From the NCBI RefSeq assembly GCF_003751845.1, contig NZ_RJKQ01000002.1:868001-932000 (forward strand): a DNA stretch of 64,000 bases, in the 5' to 3' direction. This DNA comes from Enterobacter sp. BIGb0383 (GTDB taxonomy: Bacteria; Pseudomonadota; Gammaproteobacteria; Enterobacterales; Enterobacteriaceae). Of this stretch, positions 13,178 through 26,136 are shown one piece after another. The first letter of the stretch is position 1. The number at the start of each line of letters is the position of its first letter. The notes below the pieces were generated by a model. The model worked only from the letters and a program-made list of their open reading frames with translations, made no database searches and had not been told where the DNA came from. The translations under genes were made by a program, and so were the position numbers.

Positions 13178-14695
13178 TTATTTAACCGGACGCATCGCCG
13201 GGAACAGGATCACGTCGCGGATGGTGTGGCTGTTGGTAAACAGCATCACCATACGGTCGATACCGATACCCAGGCCCGCCGTCGGCGGCAGACCGTGTTC
13301 CAGCGCGGTCACGTAGTCTTCGTCGAAGAACATCGCTTCGTCATCGCCTGCAGCTTTTGCATCAACCTGGTCCTGGAAACGCTGGGCCTGGTCTTCAGCA
13401 TCGTTCAGCTCCGAGAAACCGTTACCGATTTCACGGCCGCCGATAAAGAACTCGAAGCGGTCGGTGATTTCCGGGTTAACGTCGTTGCGGCGCGCCAGCG
13501 GCGAAACTTCTGCCGGGTATTCGGTGATAAAGGTCGGCTGAATCAGATGCGCTTCCGCCACTTCTTCGAAGATCTCGGTCACGAGACGGCCCAGACCCCA
13601 GCTTTTCTCTACCTTAATACCGATGCTGTCGGCAATCGCTTTGGCGCTGTCGAAGTTGTCCAGATCCGCCATTTCGGTTTCCGGACGGTATTTCTTGATA
13701 GCCTCGCGCATGGTCAGCTTCACGAACGGCTTGCCGAAGTCGAACACCTCGTCGCCGTATGGCACTTCGGTTTTGCCCAGAATATCCTGTGCCAGGGTGC
13801 GGAACAGGGATTCGGTCAGCTCGATCAGATCTTTGTAATCCGCATACGCCATATAGAGTTCCATCATGGTGAACTCTGGGTTATGGCGAACGGAGATGCC
13901 TTCGTTACGGAAGTTACGGTTGATTTCGAAGACGCGATCGAAGCCACCGACCACCAGACGCTTGAGGTACAGTTCCGGCGCGATACGCAGGTACATGTCC
14001 AGATCCAGGGCGTTATGATGGGTGATAAACGGACGCGCTGACGCGCCGCCCGGGATCACCTGCATCATCGGGGTTTCCACTTCCATAAAGTCGCGGCCCA
14101 CCATGAACTGGCGAATACCGGCCATGATCTGCGAGCGAATTTTGAAGGTGTTGCGGGAGTCATCGTTAGAGATGAGATCCAGGTAGCGCTGACGATAGCG
14201 CGCTTCCTGATCCTGCAGGCCGTGGAACTTGTCCGGCAGCGGGCGCAGGGCTTTGGTCAGCAGACGCAGTTCGGTACAGTGAATCGACAGCTCGCCGGTT
14301 TTTGTCTTAAACAACTTGCCGCGCGCGCCGAGGATATCCCCGAGATCCCACTTCTTAAACTGTTCGTTATAGATGCCTTCCGGCAGGTCGTCACGAGCCA
14401 CGTACAGCTGGATGCGGCCGCCCACGTCCTGCAGAGTCACGAAAGAAGCTTTGCCCATAATACGGCGGGTCATCATACGACCGGCAACGGCCACTTCGAT
14501 GCCCAGCTCTTCCAGCTCTTCGTTCTCTTTGGCATCGAAGTCAGCGTGCAGTTGGTCTGAGGTACGATCGCGACGGAAATCGTTCGGGAATGGCAGGCCC
14601 TGCTCGCGCAGAGCGGCCAGCTTCTCGCGGCGTGCTTTCAGTTCATTATTAAGATCGACTGCCGCGTCAGCGCCCTGTGCTTGTTGTTCAGACAT
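13178..14695 (-). CDS. lysS: Lysyl-tRNA synthetase
   Basis: This class II aminoacyl-tRNA synthetase attaches lysine to tRNA-Lys. The 505 residues comprise an N-terminal OB-fold anticodon-binding domain (about 60-160) and the catalytic core. Motif 2 contains [20 protein letters not shown] and motif 3 contains [19 protein letters not shown]. Length and ends match E. coli LysS. It lies nine bases after prfB and is translated from the recJ-prfB-lysS transcript. Confidence 0.97.
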   Translation of the reverse strand: MSEQQAQGADAAVDLNNELKARREKLAALREQGLPFPNDFRRDRTSDQLHADFDAKENEELEELGIEVAVAGRMMTRRIMGKASFVTLQDVGGRIQLYVARDDLPEGIYNEQFKKWDLGDILGARGKLFKTKTGELSIHCTELRLLTKALRPLPDKFHGLQDQEARYRQRYLDLISNDDSRNTFKIRSQIMAGIRQFMVGRDFMEVETPMMQVIPGGASARPFITHHNALDLDMYLRIAPELYLKRLVVGGFDRVFEINRNFRNEGISVRHNPEFTMMELYMAYADYKDLIELTESLFRTLAQDILGKTEVPYGDEVFDFGKPFVKLTMREAIKKYRPETEMADLDNFDSAKAIADSIGIKVEKSWGLGRLVTEIFEEVAEAHLIQPTFITEYPAEVSPLARRNDVNPEITDRFEFFIGGREIGNGFSELNDAEDQAQRFQDQVDAKAAGDDEAMFFDEDYVTALEHGLPPTAGLGIGIDRMVMLFTNSHTIRDVILFPAMRPVK

Positions 14696-14704
14696 GTTGG
14701 TTCC

Positions 14705-15803
14705 TTATAACCCTGCTTTCAGACTTGCTTCGATAAATTGATCCAGGCTGCCGTCCAGTACCGCCTGCGTATTGCGGGTTTCAACCCCGGTGCGCAGATC
14801 TTTGATACGGGAGTCGTCCAGGACATAAGAACGAATCTGGCTGCCCCAGCCAATGTCAGACTTGTTGTCTTCCAGCGACTGTTTCTCGGCATTTTTCTTT
14901 TGCATTTCCAGTTCATAAAGCTTCGCTTTCATCTGCTTCATGGCCTGGTCTTTGTTCTTATGCTGGGAACGGTCGTTCTGACACTGGGTCACGGTATTGG
15001 TCGGCAAGTGCGTAATACGCACCGCGGATTCTGTACGGTTAACGTGCTGACCACCCGCACCGGAGGCGCGATATACGTCGATACGCAGGTCCGCCGGATT
15101 GATTTCGATATCAATATCGTCGTCCACTTCCGGATAAACAAACGCGGAGCTGAACGAGGTGTGGCGACGGCCGCCGGAATCGAACGGGCTCTTACGCACC
15201 AGGCGATGAACGCCGGTTTCGGTGCGCAACCAGCCAAAGGCATAGTCACCGGAGATCCTGATGGTCACGGATTTAAGACCCGCCACTTCACCTTCAGATT
15301 CTTCGATAATCTCAGTTTTGAAACCGCGTGCTTCGGCCCAGCGCAGGTACATACGGGTCAGCATGCTCGCCCAGTCCTGGGCTTCTGTACCGCCGGAACC
15401 GGCCTGGATATCGAGGTAGCAATCGGCGCTATCGTATTCGCCGGAGAACATGCGGCGGAATTCGAGCTGGGCGAGTTTCTCTTCCAGCACGTCGAGTTCG
15501 GCAACGGCTTCGTTGAAGGTCTCTTCGTCGTCGGCTTCAACGGCCAGCTCCAGCAGGCCGGAAACATCTTCCAGACCCTGAGACATCTGGTCGAGGGTCT
15601 CGACGATCGCTTCGAGAGAGGAACGCTCTTTCCCCAGCGCCTGTGCGCGCTCAGGTTCGTTCCAGACGTCCGGCTGTTCCAGCTCGGCGTTTACTTCTTC
15701 AAGACGCTCTTTCTTGGCATCATAGTCAAAGATACCCCCTAAGAACGTCGGAGCGTTCGGTGAGATCCTGAATGCGGTTTTTTACCGGATTAACTTCAAA
15801 CAT
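14705..15803 (-). CDS. prfB: Peptide chain release factor RF2 (programmed +1 frameshift)
   Basis: RF2 recognises UGA and UAA stop codons and releases the polypeptide. Translation begins at ATG 15803 ([20 protein letters not shown]), reaches in-frame UGA after 25 codons, and shifts +1 to give 365 residues. Visible landmarks are the tripeptide SPF (KSPFDSGG, stop recognition) and the catalytic GGQ in [16 protein letters not shown]. The frameshift autoregulates RF2 level. It sits between recJ and lysS in one operon. Coordinates cover both frames; the main zero-frame-shifted part runs from about 15725 to 14705. Confidence 0.97.
15725..15740 (-). promoter_or_regulatory. prfB programmed frameshift signal
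   Basis: The minus strand reads AGGGGGTATCTTTGAC: an internal Shine-Dalgarno-like AGGGGG three bases before the slippery CUU followed by UGA C. This is the classic RF2 site. Confidence 0.97.
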
Positions 15804-15842
15804 GGTCTGAGATCTTATATTAGGCTTGTAAAATGCGGCGAT

Positions 15843-15878
15843 AAGAGCGGGATTTTAACGGATTCCCGCTCTTTTTTA
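15843..15878. terminator. Hairpin between recJ and prfB
   Basis: AAGAGCGGGA (15843-15852) and TCCCGCTCTT (15864-15873) form a 10-bp stem. The T-run is on the plus strand, so for the recJ-prfB direction it is at most an attenuator or processing site. Confidence 0.5.
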
Positions 15879-15893
15879 TAGAGAATAGTGACG

Positions 15894-17627
15894 CTAAATC
15901 GTCCAGATATTATCTATGATGAGTTGAAGGCTGCGATTGCCACGAAACTCATTGATATCGAGCTTATACGCGATTTCCACTTCGCGCACGCCGTTATCCG
16001 GCCAGCGGGTGGTATCGACGTTAAACGCAATGCCGTCAATCAGCGGGCCGCCGCCTGCAGGTTCCAGCATCACCTTCAGATGACGCTCACCGACCAGACG
16101 CTGCTGGAGCAGGCGGAAACGCCCGTCAAACAGCGGCTCCGGGAACATCTGCCCCCAGGGACCGGCTTCGCGTAGCATCTGCGCCACCTCAAGAGTCATG
16201 TCCGTTGGCGTCAGCGGGCCGTCGGAGACGATTTCACCCTGCAGCAGAGAGGGATCCAGCCACTCGGTGACCAGGTCGCCAAAGCGCTGCTGGAACTCGG
16301 GGAAACGATCCTCTTCCAGCGACAGACCTGCCGCCATGGCGTGACCGCCAAATTTGAGCATCATTCCCGGATAGAGCGAGTCCAGCCGCTCCAGGGCATC
16401 GCGCATATGCAGCCCCTGAATCGAGCGGCCGGAGCCTTTCAGGGTGCCGTTACCGGCAGGCGCAAAGGCGATCACCGGGCGATGGAAACGTTCTTTAAGG
16501 CGGGAGGCCAGGATACCCACCACGCCCTGGTGCCACTCGGGATGGTACATCGCCAGCCCGCCGGGCAGCGACTCGCTGCCGCGCTCAAGTTTTTCGCACA
16601 GGGCCAGCGCTTCCGCCTGCATCCCCTGCTCTATCTCTTTACGCGTCTGGTTCAGCGCATCCAGTTCGTTAGCCAGCATTCGCGCTTCACCGGTGTTGTC
16701 ACACAGCAGCAGCGCGACGCCGACCGACATATCGTCCAGCCGTCCGGCGGCGTTAAGGCGCGGCCCCAGCGCGAAGCCCAGATCGCTGGCAACCAGCTTC
16801 TGCGGTTCGCGGTTGGCAATCTCCAGCAGGGCTTTGATCCCCGGCCGACATTTGCCCGCACGGATGCGGCTCAGGCCCTGCCAGGTCAGAATACGGTTGT
16901 TAACGTCCAGCGGTACCACATCCGCCACCGTCCCCAGCGCCACCAGATCCAGCAGCTCGGCGAGGTTAGGAATGGCGATACCGCGCTCTTCGAACCAGCC
17001 TTTGTCGCGCAGATGGCTGCGCAGGGCCAGCATCAGATAGAACGCCACGCCCACGCCGGCAAGGGATTTGGACGGAAATTCACAGTCGCGGCGGTTAGGG
17101 TTCACCAGGGCATCGGCATCCGGCAGCGTATCGCCGGGCAGATGGTGGTCGGTGACCAGCACCGGGATCCCCAGCGCATGCGCCCGATCGACCCCGGCAT
17201 GGGATGAGATCCCGTTATCGACGGTCATGATCATCTGCGCCCCGAGGGCGTGGGCCTGATCGACCACCTCAGGACTCAGGCCATAGCCATCTTCAAAGCG
17301 GTTCGGGACCAGGAAGGCGACGTTATCGCAGCCGAGGGATCGCAGCGCCAGGACGCTTAATGCGGTGCTGGTCGCGCCGTCGGCGTCGAAGTCGCCGACC
17401 ACCACAATGCGCTGTCCCTGACGAAATGCCTGGTACAGCAGCTCCGCGGCCTGTTCAATGCCCGCCAGCTGCTGCCAGGGCAGCATCCCTTTGACGCCGC
17501 GTTCTAAATCCTGCGCCGAACCAACGCCGCGGCTGGCGTATAAGCGGCGCAGCAGCGGAGAAAGATCGGCGGGTAAATCCGCCGCGTCATCGACGACGCG
17601 GCGGCGAAGTTGCATCTCATGTTTCAC
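15894..17627 (-). CDS. recJ: Single-stranded DNA-specific 5'-3' exonuclease RecJ
   Basis: RecJ degrades single-stranded DNA in RecF-pathway recombination, mismatch repair and fork processing. The 577-residue protein belongs to the DHH family: VVGDFDADGATS (motif I), VTVDNGISSHAG, LVTDHHLPGD (the DHH motif) and a DHHA1 domain with KFGGHAMAAGL. These residues bind the metal ions. The stop of dsbC-proximal sequence lies five bases from its start, so dsbC, recJ, prfB and lysS read in one direction. Confidence 0.96.
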   Translation of the reverse strand: MKHEMQLRRRVVDDAADLPADLSPLLRRLYASRGVGSAQDLERGVKGMLPWQQLAGIEQAAELLYQAFRQGQRIVVVGDFDADGATSTALSVLALRSLGCDNVAFLVPNRFEDGYGLSPEVVDQAHALGAQMIMTVDNGISSHAGVDRAHALGIPVLVTDHHLPGDTLPDADALVNPNRRDCEFPSKSLAGVGVAFYLMLALRSHLRDKGWFEERGIAIPNLAELLDLVALGTVADVVPLDVNNRILTWQGLSRIRAGKCRPGIKALLEIANREPQKLVASDLGFALGPRLNAAGRLDDMSVGVALLLCDNTGEARMLANELDALNQTRKEIEQGMQAEALALCEKLERGSESLPGGLAMYHPEWHQGVVGILASRLKERFHRPVIAFAPAGNGTLKGSGRSIQGLHMRDALERLDSLYPGMMLKFGGHAMAAGLSLEEDRFPEFQQRFGDLVTEWLDPSLLQGEIVSDGPLTPTDMTLEVAQMLREAGPWGQMFPEPLFDGRFRLLQQRLVGERHLKVMLEPAGGGPLIDGIAFNVDTTRWPDNGVREVEIAYKLDINEFRGNRSLQLIIDNIWTI

Positions 17628-17632
17628 GCGAA

Positions 17633-18346
17633 TTACTTACCGCTGGTCTGTTTCTGGTGCTCGTCGAGGAAGGCTTTCATCTCCTTCGGTCCCTGATAGC
17701 CTGGCACCACGTAGCCGTCTTTCAGCACGATAGCAGGCGTACCGTTTACGCCAAACTGCACGCCCAGGGCGTAGTGTTCGCTGATATCGATATCGCAACT
17801 GGCAGGATCAACGGTCTGGCTGGTCATGGCTTTATCAAAGGCTTTATTGCGGTCTTTCGCACACCAGATAGCCTGCATATCTTTTGCCGCCGGGCTTTGC
17901 GGCCCCTGGCGCGGGAACGCCAGATAGCGCACGGTGATACCCAGCGCGTTGTAGTCTTTCATCTCTTCATGCAGCTTGTGGCAGTAGCCGCAGGTGATAT
18001 CGGTAAACACGGTAATGACGTGTTTTTCCTGCGCCGCCTTGTAGACGATCATCTCTTTTTCCAGCGCGTTAAGCTGGCCCATCAGCAGCTGGTTAGTCAC
18101 GTTGACCGGCTGCGCGCCGCCCACGTCGTACAGCGGGCCCTGGATCATATGCTTACCGTCTTCGGTCACATAGAGCACGCCGCTGCGGGTCAGGACCGTT
18201 TTCAGACCGGCAACCGGCGCGGACTGGATCACCGCATCGCCGATACCCAGCTTCGCCAGCGAGGCCTTAATGGCAGCGTCATCCGCCTGCGCCGTGGTCG
18301 ACAGCGCGGCCGCCAGCAGGGTAAACATCATCAAACCTTTCTTCAT
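17633..18346 (-). CDS. dsbC: Periplasmic disulfide isomerase DsbC
   Basis: DsbC reshuffles wrong disulfides in the periplasm and is kept reduced by DsbD. ATG 18346 (AGGA eight bases upstream) gives 237 residues with a signal peptide (MKKGLMMFTLLAAALSTTAQ). The N-terminal dimerisation domain is followed by a thioredoxin domain with the active site CGYC in FTDITCGYCHKLH and a cis-Pro loop GTPAIV. It lies between xerD and recJ, as in E. coli. Confidence 0.96.
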   Translation of the reverse strand: MKKGLMMFTLLAAALSTTAQADDAAIKASLAKLGIGDAVIQSAPVAGLKTVLTRSGVLYVTEDGKHMIQGPLYDVGGAQPVNVTNQLLMGQLNALEKEMIVYKAAQEKHVITVFTDITCGYCHKLHEEMKDYNALGITVRYLAFPRQGPQSPAAKDMQAIWCAKDRNKAFDKAMTSQTVDPASCDIDISEHYALGVQFGVNGTPAIVLKDGYVVPGYQGPKEMKAFLDEHQKQTSGK

Positions 18347-18368
18347 AACCGATCCTTTTATAACCGCA

Positions 18369-19265
18369 TCACGCCCGCGGGTGATGCTGCTGGTGAAGTT
18401 GTCGCAGCCGCTCGGTGGCGACGTGCGTATAAATTTGAGTGGTCGACAGATCGCTGTGACCAAGCAGCATTTGTACCACGCGCAGGTCGGCGCCGTGGTT
18501 CAGTAAATGCGTGGCAAACGCGTGCCGCAATACGTGCGGCGAGAGCTTCTCGCTGTCGATGCCGGCCAGCGTCGCGTAGTGCTTGATGCGGTGCCAGAAG
18601 GTCTGGCGAGTCATCTGCTGTGCGCGCTGGCTGGGGAAAAGCACGTCGATAGAGACGCCGTTCAGCAGCCAGGGACGACCATACTGCAGGTAATTTTCCA
18701 CCCAGTACACCGCCTCTTCGCCCAGCGGCACCAGCCGCTCTTTATTACCTTTACCGATCACCCGCACCACGCCCTGACGCAGGCTGATATCACTCATGGT
18801 CAGCCCGACCAGTTCAGAGACGCGCAGGCCGGTGGCATAGAGCACTTCCAGCATGGCTTTATCGCGCAACTCCAGCGGCTGGTCAACTACCGGCGTCTGC
18901 AGCAGGCGCTCGACCTGCATTTCGCTTAAGTCTTTCGGCAGCCGCTGAGGGAGCTTCGGCGACGCCAGCAGCGCGCTGGGATCGTCTTCACGAAACTTTT
19001 CCCGATAGAGATGCTGGAAGAAGCGGCGCACCGCGCTGAGCAGTCGCGCGGAGCTGGTCGCCTTATAGCCTCCGGCTACCCGCTCGGCCAGCAGATCCTG
19101 CAGATCGCCGCCGTCAACGCTCTTTAGATCGCGCCCGCGATGGTGCATCCACTGAACCAGCTGGGTCAAATCACGACGATAGGCGCTGAGGGTGTTTTCC
19201 GCCAGATTGCGCTCCAGCCAGAGAGCATCGAGAAATTGTTCAATGCGTGCCAGATCCTGTTCCAC
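18369..19265 (-). CDS. xerD: Tyrosine recombinase XerD
   Basis: XerD acts with XerC and FtsK at dif to resolve chromosome dimers. The 298 residues contain a core-binding domain and the catalytic set: Arg in ATGLRVSELVGL, HVLRHAFATHLLNHG (His-x-x-Arg), LGHSDLSTTQIYTHV (His and nucleophile Tyr). It is the cell's own recombinase and is unrelated to the element integrase at 9239-10861. It is the first gene of the xerD-dsbC-recJ cluster. Confidence 0.97.
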   Translation of the reverse strand: MEQDLARIEQFLDALWLERNLAENTLSAYRRDLTQLVQWMHHRGRDLKSVDGGDLQDLLAERVAGGYKATSSARLLSAVRRFFQHLYREKFREDDPSALLASPKLPQRLPKDLSEMQVERLLQTPVVDQPLELRDKAMLEVLYATGLRVSELVGLTMSDISLRQGVVRVIGKGNKERLVPLGEEAVYWVENYLQYGRPWLLNGVSIDVLFPSQRAQQMTRQTFWHRIKHYATLAGIDSEKLSPHVLRHAFATHLLNHGADLRVVQMLLGHSDLSTTQIYTHVATERLRQLHQQHHPRA

Positions 19266-19403
19266 TTCGCTCCCTCCGCGGTTAACGTCAGCGCATTATG
19301 CCTGATTGTTATCCGCCCTGCCCTTTTATTGGTTTTGGAAACAGCCGCGACGATTCTGTTACACTGCGCGCAAAGTCATACCCGATATTGAGATATTCAC
19401 GCT

Positions 19404-19925
19404 ATGAACATTGGTCTTTTTTACGGCTCCAGCACCTGCTACACCGAAATGGCGGCGGAGAAAATTCGCGATATTATCGGCGCGGAGCTGGTTACCCTGC
19501 ATAACCTCAAAGATGACTCCCCGGCGCTGATGGAACAGTACGACGCGCTGATCCTCGGTATTCCGACCTGGGATTTTGGCGAGCTGCAGGAGGACTGGGA
19601 AGCGGTGTGGGAACAGCTGGGTTCACTCAAGCTGGAAGGTAAGATCGTCGCGCTGTACGGCATGGGCGATCAGCTGGGTTACGGGGAGTGGTTCCTGGAC
19701 GCGCTGGGCATGCTGCACGATAAGCTGGCACCGACGGGCGCTAACTTTATCGGCTACTGGCCGACGGAAGGCTATGAGTTTACCAGCGCCAAACCCGTTA
19801 TTGCCGACGGGCAGCTGTTTGTCGGCCTGGCGCTGGACGAAACCAATCAATACGACCTGAGCGACGCACGCATTGAAAGCTGGTGCGAGCAGATCCTCGG
19901 TGAAATGGCGGAACGCTTTTCCTGA
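19404..19925 (+). CDS. fldB: Flavodoxin 2
   Basis: This long-chain flavodoxin of 173 residues carries FMN and donates electrons at low potential. The phosphate loop [13 protein letters not shown] lies at the N-terminus, and [14 protein letters not shown] and [18 protein letters not shown] form the isoalloxazine loops. The sequence is nearer FldB than FldA because of the T-C-Y-T variant of the P-loop. The gene diverges from xerD and its stop lies three bases from the convergent cptA stop. Confidence 0.93.
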   Translation: MNIGLFYGSSTCYTEMAAEKIRDIIGAELVTLHNLKDDSPALMEQYDALILGIPTWDFGELQEDWEAVWEQLGSLKLEGKIVALYGMGDQLGYGEWFLDALGMLHDKLAPTGANFIGYWPTEGYEFTSAKPVIADGQLFVGLALDETNQYDLSDARIESWCEQILGEMAERFS

Positions 19926-19928
19926 GGG

Positions 19929-20345
19929 CTATTCCACGGCACCCGGCGGGCTGGCGAGCAGCATCCGCCGCAGGTCGCGCCATTCGCGTGCGTCCATGCT
20001 GTCAGACGCCAGCCACAGGTGCTGGCGTTTAGGCTCTTCGATACCGCGAAGCCGCAGCATCATGCCGCTGCGCAGCATCCACGGCTGGCCGACAATCGCC
20101 CACTCTTTTCCCTGCCAGCGCAGGCGCGAGTCCATCAGCAGCTTGATTTCGCCGTGACGGGCGTTGATGCGCCGCTGGCTGCGCACGCAGTCAAATACCA
20201 CCAGCGACAGCAGCAGTAGCCACAACGGCGTATAGCTGAGCGGCCAGGGCATCAGCAGGATGATGGCCGCAACGACGCCGTGCAGCAGCAGCGAAAGCCA
20301 CTGCGAGCGCCAGGAGACGCGGAGATCAGATTGCCACAGGACCAC
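19929..20345 (-). CDS. cptA: Inner-membrane protein CptA (YgfX)
   Basis: The 138-residue protein has two closely spaced membrane helices ([19 protein letters not shown] and [16 protein letters not shown]) and a cytoplasmic C-terminal half. In E. coli YgfX has been described as the partner or toxin of SdhE and as affecting MreB and FtsZ; SdhE itself is now known mainly as a flavinylation factor. Its start overlaps sdhE by 20 bases, showing coupling. Confidence 0.9.
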   Translation of the reverse strand: MVLWQSDLRVSWRSQWLSLLLHGVVAAIILLMPWPLSYTPLWLLLLSLVVFDCVRSQRRINARHGEIKLLMDSRLRWQGKEWAIVGQPWMLRSGMMLRLRGIEEPKRQHLWLASDSMDAREWRDLRRMLLASPPGAVE

Positions 20346-20592
20346 GTTCGCGGTTCCGTGTCTGAATTAAGGTTACCATGCGCTGCAGACCGGCATCGTC
20401 AGGCTGGCCGTGATTCATCAGCCAGTTGAACAGATCCGGATCGTCGCACTCCAGCAGCTGAATAAAGAGCCGCTTGTCATCGTCGCTCAGCGACTCATAC
20501 TCATGCTCAAAGAACGGCATGATGGAAATATCGAGTTCACGCATGCCCCGACGGCATGCCCAGTGAATACGGGCCTTGTTCGTAATGTCCAT
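20326..20592 (-). CDS. sdhE: FAD assembly factor SdhE
   Basis: This 88-residue helical protein promotes covalent FAD attachment to SdhA and FrdA. The conserved RGMRE motif ([10 protein letters not shown], about residues 14-20) that contacts the flavoprotein is present. The gene overlaps cptA and is separated from the divergent ygfZ by about 220 bases. Confidence 0.95.
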   Translation of the reverse strand: MDITNKARIHWACRRGMRELDISIMPFFEHEYESLSDDDKRLFIQLLECDDPDLFNWLMNHGQPDDAGLQRMVTLIQTRNRERGPVAI

Positions 20593-20812
20593 GTCTTCAT
20601 TCCTGCAGCAAGAAGGTGCCTAGTGTAGCCTGTTTTTCGCGGTTCCCTCAGCGGAATCTTGGCTAACTGCGAGCCGGGCAGAAGGAAACGGCGGTCCACT
20701 TTTTCATCCGAGGCGGTAAATGGCACAAATGGCCGCCTAAACCGCTTGCAATGGCAACCAGCTCTTTTACCATTGAACCTTACCTCTGCGTTAAGCTAAT
20801 CAGGACATGACT

Positions 20813-21796
20813 ATGGCTTTTACTCCCTTTCCTCCCCGCCAGCCTTCCGCCTCTGCGCGTTTACCGCTGACGTTGATGACCCTCGATGACTGGGCGCTGG
20901 CTACCATTACCGGTGCCGACAGCGAGAAATATCTGCAGGGTCAGGTGACCGCCGACGTCGCGAAGCTGACCGAAACCCAGCATCTTCTGGCGGCGCACTG
21001 CGACGCAAAAGGAAAGATGTGGAGTAACCTGCGTCTGTTCCGCCATCAGGACGGATTTGCCTGGATTGAGCGCCGTAGCCTGCAGGCGGCTCAGCTTACC
21101 GAAATGAAAAAGTACGCGGTCTTCTCCAAAGTGGTCATTGCTGCCGACGAGCAGCGTGTGCTGCTCGGCGTGGCCGGTTTCCAGGCCCGTGCGGCGCTGG
21201 CCAATCTGTTTAGCCAGCTGCCGGATGCCGAAACCCCGCGCGTGCTGGACGGTGAAACCAGCATTCTCTGGTTTGCCCACCCGGAAGAGCGCTTCCTGCT
21301 GGTCACCGACGATGCCACCGCGGAGCGCGTCAGCGAGGCCCTGCGCGGTGAAGCCCAGCTGAATAACAGCCAGCAGTGGCTGGCGCTGAATATTGAAGCC
21401 GGCCTGCCAATTATCGATGCTGCCAACAGCGGCCAGTTTATCCCTCAGGCGACCAACCTGCAGGCGCTGGGCGGTATCAGCTTTAAGAAAGGCTGCTACA
21501 GCGGTCAGGAGATGGTAGCCCGCGCCAAATTCCGCGGTGCCAATAAGCGCGCGCTCTGGTCCCTGGCAGGCAACGCCAGCCGCGTCCCGGAAGCGGGTGA
21601 GGATCTCGAACTGCAGATGGGCGAGAACTGGCGCCGCACCGGCACCATTCTGGCGGCAGTGCAGCTGGATGACGGTCGCGTGTTGGTGCAAGCGGTCATG
21701 AATAACGATATGGAGCCGGACAGCGTGTTCCGCGTGCGCGATGACAGCTCTACGCTGAGCATCCAGCCGCTGCCTTATTCGCTGGACGACGAGTAA
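20813..21796 (+). CDS. ygfZ: Folate-binding Fe-S cluster repair protein YgfZ
   Basis: YgfZ is a tetrahydrofolate-binding protein of the GcvT fold that supports assembly or repair of certain Fe-S enzymes such as MiaB. The hallmark [17 protein letters not shown], with its essential Cys, lies near residue 226. ATG 20813 is preferred to 20807 because AGGA is seven bases upstream and the protein then begins [10 protein letters not shown] as in E. coli, giving 327 residues. Confidence 0.95.
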   Translation: MAFTPFPPRQPSASARLPLTLMTLDDWALATITGADSEKYLQGQVTADVAKLTETQHLLAAHCDAKGKMWSNLRLFRHQDGFAWIERRSLQAAQLTEMKKYAVFSKVVIAADEQRVLLGVAGFQARAALANLFSQLPDAETPRVLDGETSILWFAHPEERFLLVTDDATAERVSEALRGEAQLNNSQQWLALNIEAGLPIIDAANSGQFIPQATNLQALGGISFKKGCYSGQEMVARAKFRGANKRALWSLAGNASRVPEAGEDLELQMGENWRRTGTILAAVQLDDGRVLVQAVMNNDMEPDSVFRVRDDSSTLSIQPLPYSLDDE

Positions 21797-21818
21797 TTTT
21801 TAACGGTGTGCGGCCTGC

Positions 21819-22526
<708 letters not shown>

Positions 22527-22651
22527 CTAGCCTAACTGAGAATGATTTCAGTGAACACCTGTTAGCTAAAATAAATTACAACAAAATAAACCACCCTTTA
22601 AAATCAGATAGATAAAAGACATTTTCAACTAACACGTGTACAAATTTTATT

Positions 22652-22963
22652 TCAAACGCATTTGAAATCAATGACATAAAACGCGGTCTGGTCCGGGTAG
22701 ATCTCCGCGATCGTCTGCTTTAGCGCCGCCAGCAACATGTTTTCCTGCTGCGCATGACGCTCGTTCAGGGTATCCAGCGTAACGGTGGACATCCCCTGCA
22801 CTTCTATCGTGCAGAAATAGCCGTCATCTTCGTAGCGCCCGACGCGCAGAATATCCCCGGCCTTAAAATGCGACTCGCTGGCATCGCGGATGGTGATGGT
22901 TTTGCGACCGGCCAGAATGTCGTCCTGGAAGCGCTGAAAAAAAGTGATGTCGTTGGGCTGCAT
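22652..22963 (-). CDS. yqfB: N(4)-acetylcytidine amidohydrolase YqfB
   Basis: This small ASCH-domain enzyme (103 residues from ATG 22963) hydrolyses N4-acetylcytidine to cytidine and acetate. The start gives [20 protein letters not shown] as in E. coli. The ASCH features are [19 protein letters not shown] and YFCTIEV, with a Lys, Thr and Glu as the expected catalytic set. It diverges from the RpiR-type regulator gene. Confidence 0.92.
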   Translation of the reverse strand: MQPNDITFFQRFQDDILAGRKTITIRDASESHFKAGDILRVGRYEDDGYFCTIEVQGMSTVTLDTLNERHAQQENMLLAALKQTIAEIYPDQTAFYVIDFKCV

Positions 22964-23014
22964 GGTATTATTCCCTGAAGATGAACCTGAATTGTGAGTT
23001 TCGCCACTGTGAGT

Positions 23015-23743
23015 ATGTTCTCCCACGCCGCTATCGCCAGCCTCAATAACCTTGAAGTGATGGTTTACCACTACGTCATTAAGAACCGTGACAAGGTGAT
23101 GTATATGACCATCCGCGAGCTGGCGGACGCCGTTGGCGTGTCGACCACCACCGTGCTGCGCTTCTGCCGCAAGCTTAACTGTGAAGGCTACTCTGAGTTT
23201 CGCGTGCGCTTTAAATTATATTTAGAGCAGGAAGAACCGCAACAGGCTAATTTCGGCGCGGGTGAAGTGATCAGCTTTTTCAAAAGCGTCAATAACGATG
23301 AATTTGATGCGTTATTAGATCGTGCCGTAGATATTATCTCGTCATCGGAACGTATTATTTTCGTCGGCGCGGGGACATCTGGCGCGCTGGCAAAATATGG
23401 CGCACGCTTCTTTTCAAATATTGGTAAATTCAGCAACCATATTGACGACCCTTATTTCCCGGTCACCAGCGATATGGCCAAAAACGCGCTGGCGATTGTG
23501 CTTTCCGTCTCGGGCGAAACCGAAGAGATCCTGCGCTTTGCCAGCCAGTTCAACCTTCACCACTGCAAAGTGCTGTCGATAACCGGCCATGAGCATTCCC
23601 GCCTGTCAAAGCTGGCGGATTTTAATCTCTCCTGGCACGCGCCGCAAACCCGTATTACCGGGGGCTATGATATTACCACTCAGATCCCGGTGATTTATAT
23701 TCTGGAAACCCTGGGACGAAAATTGGCGAGAAAAATAGCATAA
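23015..23743 (+). CDS. MurR/RpiR family transcriptional regulator
   Basis: The 243-residue protein has an N-terminal RpiR helix-turn-helix ([20 protein letters not shown] then [15 protein letters not shown]) and a C-terminal SIS sugar-phosphate-binding domain ([31 protein letters not shown]). A GTG at 22994 is an alternative start. It lies 116 bases upstream of bglA in the same direction, and E. coli has no such gene here. Control of bglA by a phospho-glucoside is a reasonable inference. Confidence 0.85.
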   Translation: MFSHAAIASLNNLEVMVYHYVIKNRDKVMYMTIRELADAVGVSTTTVLRFCRKLNCEGYSEFRVRFKLYLEQEEPQQANFGAGEVISFFKSVNNDEFDALLDRAVDIISSSERIIFVGAGTSGALAKYGARFFSNIGKFSNHIDDPYFPVTSDMAKNALAIVLSVSGETEEILRFASQFNLHHCKVLSITGHEHSRLSKLADFNLSWHAPQTRITGGYDITTQIPVIYILETLGRKLARKIA

Positions 23744-23769
23744 AAAAACAGGGTGTTTTTTTGATGTAA

Positions 23770-25293
<1,524 letters not shown>

Positions 25294-25301
25294 TCGCACT
25301 C

Positions 25302-25329
25302 AACCCTCTCTTCGGAGAGGGTTTTCTTT
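25302..25329 (+). terminator. bglA terminator
   Basis: AACCCTCTC, tetraloop TTCG and GAGAGGGTT are followed by TTCTTT. It may serve both bglA and the convergent ygfF. Confidence 0.88.
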
Positions 25330-26071
25330 ATCTCCCGCCCGCCAGTTCGAGAAAACTTCCCGTCACGTAAGAGGCTTTATCGCTCAGCAGCCAGACAATG
25401 GCCTGCGCGACTTCTTCCGGCTGGCCGCCGCGCCGCATCGGCAGCGCGTCTTTAACCCGGTCCACCCGACCCGGTTCGCCGCCGTCGGCGTGCATTTCCG
25501 TATAGATAAGCCCAGGACGTACGCAGTTCACGCGGATCCCCTGCGCCGCCACTTCCAGCGCCAGCCCGGTGGTCAGCGTATCGACAGCGCCTTTCGACGC
25601 GGCGTAATCAACATATTCAAAGGGCGCGCCAAGGCGGGATGCGGCAGAGGAGACGTTAACAATCGCCCCACCCTGACCGCCGTGGGCATGGGACATCCTT
25701 TTAACCGCCTCACGGCAGCAGAGAAAATAGCCGGTGACGTTGGTGGTCAGCACGCGGTTGATTCGCTCTGCGGTCAGTTTTTCCAGCGGGCTTTGGGTAA
25801 ACAGGATCCCGGCATTGTTCACCAGCGCGCTCAGCGGCTCGCCCAGCGCGTCAATCTCGGTAAACATGGCCTCGACCTGCTGCTCGTCGCCGATATCCGC
25901 GCAGATCGCCAGCGCATTACCGCCCGCAGCCTGAATGGCTTCCACCACCTCGTTCGCCGCATCAAGATTACGATGGTAGTTCACCACCACTCGATACCCT
26001 TCCTGCGCCAGCTGTCGCGCGGTCGCTCTGCCAATCCCCCGACTGCCGCCGGTAACCAGTGCAATTGCCAT
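25328..26071 (-). CDS. ygfF: SDR family oxidoreductase YgfF
   Basis: This is a classical short-chain dehydrogenase of 247 residues. The cofactor site TGGSRGIG is at the N-terminus, NNAG is near residue 86, and the catalytic Ser with YAASKGAVD follow in order. The substrate is unknown. ATG 26071 is chosen because GGAAG lies just upstream and the product then matches E. coli YgfF in length. It keeps the E. coli bglA-ygfF order; the next gene on the same strand, another SDR, is not there in E. coli. Confidence 0.9.
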   Translation of the reverse strand: MAIALVTGGSRGIGRATARQLAQEGYRVVVNYHRNLDAANEVVEAIQAAGGNALAICADIGDEQQVEAMFTEIDALGEPLSALVNNAGILFTQSPLEKLTAERINRVLTTNVTGYFLCCREAVKRMSHAHGGQGGAIVNVSSAASRLGAPFEYVDYAASKGAVDTLTTGLALEVAAQGIRVNCVRPGLIYTEMHADGGEPGRVDRVKDALPMRRGGQPEEVAQAIVWLLSDKASYVTGSFLELAGGR

Positions 26072-26136
26072 TATTCTTCCCCAAAAGACGGTGATAACAA
26101 CAAGTAACATCCAGTGAGGGGTGAAAGCAAGTCGGG